Assembly (NCBI RefSeq): GCF_000015265.1
Contig: NC_008699.1
Location: 4,774,001 to 4,838,000 of the forward strand
Length of the DNA: 64,000 nt
DNA from: Nocardioides sp. JS614
GTDB lineage: Bacteria; Actinomycetota; Actinomycetes; Propionibacteriales; Nocardioidaceae
Direction: 5' to 3'
Position numbers and translations under genes: made by a program. Shown here piece by piece: positions 59,517 to 64,000 of the stretch. Every line of letters begins with the position of its first letter. Within the stretch, counting starts at the first letter, position 1. Under the pieces are notes generated by a model. The model saw nothing but the letters and a program-made list of their open reading frames with translations, made no database searches and was not told the DNA's origin.

Positions 59517-60218
59517 TCAGAAGAGCAGCGGCAGGGCGAACAGCATGGTGAGCGACCAGGTGCAGTGGGTGAGGATCGGGGCGAGGATGCCGCCGGAGGC
59601 GCGGCGCTCCAGCCCGACCAGCGCGCCGAGCAGGAGCGCGGCGAAGGCCAGCATCACGTTGCCGGTCGCGAGCGTCGCCACGGCGTACGCGATCGTGGTG
59701 AGCACCACCGGGTGCCGCGGGATCGCGGCGTACGCCGCGCCCCGGAAGAACAGCTCCTCCGCGATGCCGTTGGCCGCGGTGATCAGCACCAGCAGCGGCC
59801 ACGCGCCTTGGTCGGCATGGTCGACGACCGAGCGCACCTGGTCATCGAGGAATGGCACCTGCCGTACGACGAGCGCCCCGACCACGAACACCCCGGCCAG
59901 CGCGATCCCGAGCGCGATCGGCGTGAGCACGGGCCGCCGCCCGACGGCGTCGGAGTCGGCGGCGGCGCCGGTCGCGATGCGGCCCAGGTGGAGCGGGCCG
60001 GAGGCGAATGCGCCCACGGCCCACACCGACGCCAGAGCGAGCGTCGCGGGGTAGAACCACGCGCTGCCGGGCTCGATGCGCAGCGACAGCCCGAGCACGA
60101 CGCCGCCGAGCACCACGAAGCCCGCGGTGACGAGCTGTCGGTGGCGCAGCGCGGCGCGCGTCGCCCGGTGGTCGCGCGGGACCATCTCCCACAGCGCGCG
60201 CCGCAGCCAGGTGATCAC
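59517..60218 (-). CDS. CPBP family intramembrane metalloprotease
   Basis: A 233-residue membrane protein with about six helices. The motif 1 EELFFRGAAYAAI (about 151-163) gives the Glu-Glu-x-x-x-Arg signature of CAAX/CPBP proteases; TIAYAVATLATGN lacks the usual motif 2 Phe-x-x-x-His and the last motif His is in ILTHCTWS. Homologues cleave within or near the membrane or serve in bacteriocin immunity. The GTG at 60218 is used (GGGGG at good distance); a GTG at 60230 is an alternative. Confidence 0.8.
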   Translation of the reverse strand: MITWLRRALWEMVPRDHRATRAALRHRQLVTAGFVVLGGVVLGLSLRIEPGSAWFYPATLALASVWAVGAFASGPLHLGRIATGAAADSDAVGRRPVLTPIALGIALAGVFVVGALVVRQVPFLDDQVRSVVDHADQGAWPLLVLITAANGIAEELFFRGAAYAAIPRHPVVLTTIAYAVATLATGNVMLAFAALLLGALVGLERRASGGILAPILTHCTWSLTMLFALPLLF

Positions 60219-60291
60219 GGGTCTGCTCACCCCCTCAGGAGTGGCTGTCCCCCGATCGGGAGCCGGCCACACCCCTGCACCGGTGTGCCGG

Positions 60292-61830
60292 TCAACGCCG
60301 CCCGGAGCTGAACGACGCCGCGCTGTGCTTCGACGCGCCACCCGCGGCCGGGCGACCGGCGCCGGAGCGCCGGCGCGAGCGGTTGCCGCCGCCCGAGGAC
60401 CCGGCGGAGCCGGACTTCGCCGACCCACCGGAGGAGGCACCGGACCCGCTGGACTTGGCCGAGCCGCCTGAGCCGCCTGAGCCGCCCGAGCCGCCCGAGC
60501 CGCCGGAGCGCCGTCCGCGCGACCGGTTGCGGCCGCCTCCGGATCGACCCGGACGCCCTGCGCCCTCGGGGCGAGGTGCGCGAGCGCCGCCCGACCCCGC
60601 CGGGGTCTCGACGACCAGGCCACCAGGCACCAGCACCCGCTCGCCCGGGGCGAGCTCGACCAGCAGCGGGTGGCTCGCGCCGTTGATCCTCGTGGTGGTG
60701 GGCTTGATGCCCGCCGCGCGGGTCAGGTCGCGCACGTCGCGCACCTGGTCGTCGGTCATCAACGTGATGACGGTGCCGCGGGCACCGGCCCGGGCGGTGC
60801 GCCCGGAGCGGTGCAGGTAGGCCTTGTGCTCGACCGGCGGGTCGGCGTGCACCACCAGAGCGACGTCGTCGACGTGGATGCCGCGGGCCGCGATGTCGGT
60901 CGCCACCAGGGTGCTCGCGCGCCCGGTGTGGAAGGCGTCCATGTTGCGGGTCCGCGCGCCCTGGCTGAGGTTGCCGTGCAGCTCGACGGCGGGCACGCCC
61001 GACTTGTTGAGCTGGCGGGCCAGCGCCTTGGCGCCGTACTTGGTGCGGGTGAAGACGACCGTGCGCCCCGGGGCGCTGGTGAGGTCGACCAGGACCGGCA
61101 CCCGGTGCTCGCGGGCGACGTGCAGCACGTGATGGTCCATGGTCGCGACCGGCGACTGGGCCGAGTCGGCCTGGTGGGTGACCGGGTTGCGCAGGAATCG
61201 CTTGACCAGGACGTCGATCGCCTTGTCCAGGGTCGCGGAGAACAGCAGCCGCTGGCCGTCGCGGGGCGTGCGGTCCATGATCCGGCGGACGCCGGGCAGG
61301 AAGCCCAGGTCGGCCATGTGGTCGGCCTCGTCGAGCACGGTGATCTCGACCTGCGAGAGGTCGCAGTGCCCCTGGCCGATCAGGTCCTCGAGCCGGCCGG
61401 GGCAGGCGAGGACGATGTCGGCGCCGCGGCGCAGGCCCTGGACCTGCGGGTTCTGGCCGACGCCGCCGAAGACGGTCTGCGTGGTGAGCCCGGCGGTGCG
61501 CGCGAGGGGCTTGAGCGCCTCCTCGATCTGGTTCACGAGCTCGCGGGTCGGGGCGAGCACCAGCGCCCGCGGCTTGCGGGCCTGGGCCGGGCGCCCGGAG
61601 GCGGTCAGGCGCGCGACGAGCGGGAGGAGGAAGGCGTAGGTCTTGCCGGAGCCGGTGCGGCCCCGGCCGAGGACGTCGCGGCCCGCGAGCGAGTCGGGGA
61701 GCGTGGCGGCCTGGATGGGAGTGGGCTGGACGATGCCGCGGTCCGCGAGGACGGCGGCGAGGCTCGCGGGGACGCCGAGGTCGGCGAAGCCCGCAGCGGA
61801 GACTGCAGAGGACAAGGGAGAACTACTCAC
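60292..61830 (-). CDS. DEAD-box ATP-dependent RNA helicase (RhlE-like)
   Basis: A 512-residue helicase. The Q motif PTPIQAATLPD, Walker A GRTGSGKTYAF, LAPTRELVNQIEEAL, VLDEADHMADLGF and SATLDKAI make up RecA domain 1; VFTRTKYGAKALARQL, LVATDIAARGIHVDD and HRSGRTARAG domain 2. The C-terminal 110 residues are Gly/Ser/Arg-rich with (G-G-S)n repeats (about 60470-60520), typical for RNA-binding tails of cold-shock helicases. It should unwind RNA or remodel ribosomal precursors. GTG start, preceded by a gene-free leader of up to 168 bases. Confidence 0.92.
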   Translation of the reverse strand: MSSSPLSSAVSAAGFADLGVPASLAAVLADRGIVQPTPIQAATLPDSLAGRDVLGRGRTGSGKTYAFLLPLVARLTASGRPAQARKPRALVLAPTRELVNQIEEALKPLARTAGLTTQTVFGGVGQNPQVQGLRRGADIVLACPGRLEDLIGQGHCDLSQVEITVLDEADHMADLGFLPGVRRIMDRTPRDGQRLLFSATLDKAIDVLVKRFLRNPVTHQADSAQSPVATMDHHVLHVAREHRVPVLVDLTSAPGRTVVFTRTKYGAKALARQLNKSGVPAVELHGNLSQGARTRNMDAFHTGRASTLVATDIAARGIHVDDVALVVHADPPVEHKAYLHRSGRTARAGARGTVITLMTDDQVRDVRDLTRAAGIKPTTTRINGASHPLLVELAPGERVLVPGGLVVETPAGSGGARAPRPEGAGRPGRSGGGRNRSRGRRSGGSGGSGGSGGSGGSAKSSGSGASSGGSAKSGSAGSSGGGNRSRRRSGAGRPAAGGASKHSAASFSSGRR

Positions 61831-61913
61831 TGTTGGCGTGTCTCGCCAGGTGGATCCCGAGAAGGAGAGGCGCGGCGCGAAGAAGGCCCGCGCATAGCCC
61901 GAGGCAAGACGGA

Positions 61914-61950
61914 ACGGGCTGCGGACCCGAGTCTAGGGCACGCAGCCCGT
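61914..61950. terminator. Hairpin between csbD-like gene and helicase gene
   Basis: ACGGGCTGCG (61914-61923) and CGCAGCCCGT (61941-61950) form a 10-pair stem with a 17-base loop, in a 168-base gap (61831-61998). For the minus strand it lies 49 bases past the csbD-like stop and upstream of the helicase, so it can end the former. About 80 bases remain as helicase leader; nothing else was seen there. Confidence 0.5.
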
Positions 61951-61998
61951 CCGACCCGCATCGACGGAGGCGGGTACGACGCGCGGGACTGACCGGCG

Positions 61999-62193
61999 CT
62001 ACTTGGTGAGGCCGTCCTTGACGTCCTTGGCGGCGTCCTTGACGTGCTCGCCCGCGTTCTTGACCTTGCCCTCGGCCTGGTCGGCCTTGCCCTCGGCCTC
62101 CAGGTCACGGTCGCCCGTGGCCCGGCCGGTCGACTCCTTGACCTGGCCGCCGGCCTCTTCGAGCTTGTGCTTGGCCTTGTCACCGATTCCCAT
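61999..62193 (-). CDS. CsbD family stress protein
   Basis: A 64-residue hydrophilic protein. The ATG at 62193 is chosen because GAGGAGG lies seven bases upstream and MGIGDKAKHKLEEAGGQVKE is the usual CsbD start; an upstream in-frame start is unneeded. It is almost all charged residues and Gly/Ala (AEGKADQAEGKVKNAGEHV), predicted disordered or helical. CsbD proteins accumulate under general stress; molecular role unknown. Confidence 0.88.
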   Translation of the reverse strand: MGIGDKAKHKLEEAGGQVKESTGRATGDRDLEAEGKADQAEGKVKNAGEHVKDAAKDVKDGLTK

Positions 62194-62250
62194 GGCTGCC
62201 TCCTCGTGGCTCCTTCGTCGTGACAAGGGGAGCGGTGACCGTTCCGGGCC

Positions 62251-63690
62251 TCAGCGAAACGTGAGGACCCCGTCGTCGATGCGGTCGTGGTTGATCGAGC
62301 GCACGTCGCGCAGGTAGTTCTGCCGCAGCTTCCACGGCTCGCGGTCACCCTGCTTGGGGAGCTCGTCCAGCGCCCGGAGGATGTAGCCCGAGCTGAAGTC
62401 GATCAGCCGCTGCTCGCCGACCGACGGGTCGCGCGGCGCCACGGCGCGACGTACGCCGTGCTCGTCGAGGTAGGTCAGCAGCCGGCACACGAAGTCGGCC
62501 ACCAGGTCGGCCTTCAGCGTCCAGGAGGCGTTGGTGTAGCCGATCGTGAAGACGAAGTTGGGCACGTCGCTGAGCATCAGCGCCTTGTAGGTCATCGTGT
62601 CCTGCATCTTCACCGGCACCCCGTCGACGACCAGCTCGACGCCGCCCATCGCCTTGAGGGTCAGGCCGGTGGCGGTCACCACGACGTCGGCCTCGAGCTC
62701 CTCCCCGGAGCGCAGCCGGATCCCCGTCTCGGTGAAGGTGTCGATGTGGTCGGTGACCACGGACGCGCGGCCGGCGCGCATCGCCTTGAAGAGGTCGCCG
62801 TCCGGGACGAAGCACAGCCGCTGGTCCCACGGGTCGTACGCCGGCTTGAAGTGCACGTCGACGTCGACCCCGGCGGGCAGCTGCTTGGCGGTCATCTTGC
62901 GGAGCAGGCTCTTCACGAGCTCGGGACGCCGCTGGGCGAGCTGGTACGTCGTGACCGCGAGCAGGATCGCCTTCCACCGCACGATCGGGTAGCTGACGCG
63001 GGTGGGCAGCCGGCGCAGCCGGGTCGCGAGCGGGTCGCGGCCGGGCAGCGAGAGGATGTAGGTCGGGGACCGTTGGAGCATCGTGACGTGACCGGCGCCG
63101 GCCTCGGCCAGCGCCGGGACGAGGGTCACCGCGGTCGCCCCGGACCCGATCACGACGACCTTCTTGCCCGCGTAGTCGAGGTCGTCCGGCCAGTGCTGGG
63201 GGTGCACGACAGGGCCGTGGAACCGCTCCTGGCCGGGCAGCTCCGGGGCGAAGCCCCGGTCGTAGTCGTAGTAGCCGCCGCAGGCCCAGAGCAGGTTGGT
63301 CGTGAAGGTGCGCACCTCGCCGTCGTGGTCGACCTCGACCGTCCAGAGGTCGGTCCCGGAGTCCCAGCTCGCGCTGACGACCCGGTGCCGGTAGCGGATC
63401 AGCTCGTCGACGGCGTACTCCCGGGCGACGGTGCGCAGGTACTCCAGGATCGAGGCGCCGTCGGCGAGCGCGGTGTCACCGGGCCACGGCCGCCACTTGA
63501 AGCCGAAGGTGAACATGTCGGAGTCCGAGCGGATGCCGGGGTAGCGGAACAGGTCCCAGGTACCGCCACTGGCCTCGCGCGCCTCGAGCACGGCGACACT
63601 GCGGCCGGGGTGCTCGGTGCGCAGCCGGCAGGCGGCGCCGATCCCGGACAGTCCGGCGCCGATGATGAGGACGTCCACGTGCTCGGTCAT
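62251..63690 (-). CDS. Flavin-containing monooxygenase, Baeyer-Villiger type
   Basis: A 479-residue flavoprotein. LIIGAGLSGIGAACRL is the FAD site, VVVIGSGATAVTLVPAL the NADPH site, and FHGPVVHPQHW matches the F-x-G-x-x-x-H-x-x-x-W fingerprint of type I Baeyer-Villiger monooxygenases. It inserts oxygen next to a carbonyl or oxidises S or N; substrate unknown. TAGGGT lies six bases before the ATG at 63690, another leaderless-type start. It stands alone between the CsbD gene and an amidotransferase gene. Confidence 0.9.
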   Translation of the reverse strand: MTEHVDVLIIGAGLSGIGAACRLRTEHPGRSVAVLEAREASGGTWDLFRYPGIRSDSDMFTFGFKWRPWPGDTALADGASILEYLRTVAREYAVDELIRYRHRVVSASWDSGTDLWTVEVDHDGEVRTFTTNLLWACGGYYDYDRGFAPELPGQERFHGPVVHPQHWPDDLDYAGKKVVVIGSGATAVTLVPALAEAGAGHVTMLQRSPTYILSLPGRDPLATRLRRLPTRVSYPIVRWKAILLAVTTYQLAQRRPELVKSLLRKMTAKQLPAGVDVDVHFKPAYDPWDQRLCFVPDGDLFKAMRAGRASVVTDHIDTFTETGIRLRSGEELEADVVVTATGLTLKAMGGVELVVDGVPVKMQDTMTYKALMLSDVPNFVFTIGYTNASWTLKADLVADFVCRLLTYLDEHGVRRAVAPRDPSVGEQRLIDFSSGYILRALDELPKQGDREPWKLRQNYLRDVRSINHDRIDDGVLTFR

Positions 63691-63728
63691 GGGCAGACCC
63701 TACTGAATCCGTGTCAATGAGTCTTGCG

Positions 63729-64000
63729 TCAACGAGCGTAGAGCGCGACGAACCGGGCGAGCAGCCGCGGGGGGTGCTCCACGGTGCTGCCGCGGGCCAT
63801 CGCGAGCAGGCCGTCGAGCTCGTCGGGCTCGAAGTAGCCGTGGTGGCGGTAGGTCTCGATGCGCAGGGCGAGGCCGTCGCCGTCGAGCTCGGGGTGGAAC
63901 TGGGTGGCGTAGACGTTGCTGCCCATCCGAAACGCCTGCACCGGGCAGGTGTCCGAGGAGGCCAGCAGCACCGCACCGACCGGGAGCCTGGCCACCGCCT
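63729..64000 (-). CDS. Glutamine amidotransferase (class I), N-terminus outside the window
   Basis: The C-terminal 90 residues of a minus-strand frame that continues past the right edge. FRMGSNVYATQFHPELDGDGLALRI holds the catalytic His and Glu of a class I amidotransferase (F-H-P-E), after SSDTCPVQAF. The tail ends LLARFVALYAR. The set of motifs fits the GMP-synthase-like amidotransferase proteins of actinobacteria; the nucleophile Cys lies outside. Confidence 0.8.
   Translation of the reverse strand, partial: AVARLPVGAVLLASSDTCPVQAFRMGSNVYATQFHPELDGDGLALRIETYRHHGYFEPDELDGLLAMARGSTVEHPPRLLARFVALYAR

Overview
The window is very GC-rich (roughly 70% or more), starts many genes with GTG, and packs them into operons with 4- to 8-base start/stop overlaps. 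Gene content (SigK/RskA, MprAB-like two-component system, HelD-type motor, CsbD, DUF3054, AtuA-type operon) points to a high-GC actinobacterium, most like Nocardioides or a relative (Propionibacteriales). This is inferred from content and style. It is ordinary chromosome with one insertion sequence. I saw no tRNA, rRNA, phage, plasmid or CRISPR locus.

Layout. 1-9.2 kb: truncated secreted GH3 glycosidase, HisC-type aminotransferase, VanZ protein, small membrane protein, tyrosine phosphatase, fructosamine kinase-like protein, MprA/MprB-like two-component system with a lipoprotein, acyl-CoA thioesterase, ornithine aminotransferase. 9.2-14.4 kb: secreted sialidase-fold protein, IS110-family element, zwf. 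14.4-22.4 kb: pabB-pabA, a fused anthranilate-synthase/PhzE-like enzyme, small secreted protein, HelD/HelR-like RNA polymerase motor, enoyl-CoA hydratase. 22.4-30.2 kb: membrane molybdopterin oxidoreductase, then the SigK locus (fasciclin lipoprotein, sigK, rskA, a fused FAD oxidoreductase-DUF1365, cyclopropane-fatty-acid-synthase-like methyltransferase, DUF1295), matching in content the mycobacterial rskA-sigK-ufaA1 neighbourhood. 30.2-39.2 kb: mixed housekeeping genes (Pcm-like methyltransferase, protein phosphatase, old yellow enzyme, GNAT, secreted GH16-like protein, methyltransferase, YihY/BrkB, dinB). 39.3-48.9 kb: an eight-gene minus-strand operon headed by a TetR regulator, with AtuA-family protein, two acyl-CoA dehydrogenases and a biotin-dependent acyl-CoA carboxylase; it should degrade a branched or terpenoid acyl-CoA. 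49-54 kb: RDD protein, proline-iminopeptidase-like hydrolase, histidine phosphatase, fhs. 54.1-58.4 kb: fadJ-fadA beta-oxidation pair divergent from a MerR regulator. 58.5-64 kb: NAD(P)-binding protein, CPBP protease, DEAD-box helicase, CsbD, Baeyer-Villiger-type monooxygenase, truncated glutamine amidotransferase.

The most unusual content is repetitive. Three small structured repeat families occur: a 62-bp two-hairpin element (four copies, one inside the pabB reading frame), a 74-bp nested hairpin (two copies with a compensatory base-pair change), and a 57-64-bp nested hairpin (two copies with different stems but a shared loop motif). Repeat-like segments also seem to sit in frame in the PhzE-like enzyme, the carboxyltransferase and an acyl-CoA dehydrogenase. 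Further oddities are a perfect 50-bp palindrome, four tandem mini-hairpins, 12-nt minisatellites, a hairpin with a six-C loop, and a possible structured RNA beside the IS110 transposase. Many genes have a -10-like hexamer exactly 6 nt before the start codon, suggesting leaderless mRNAs.
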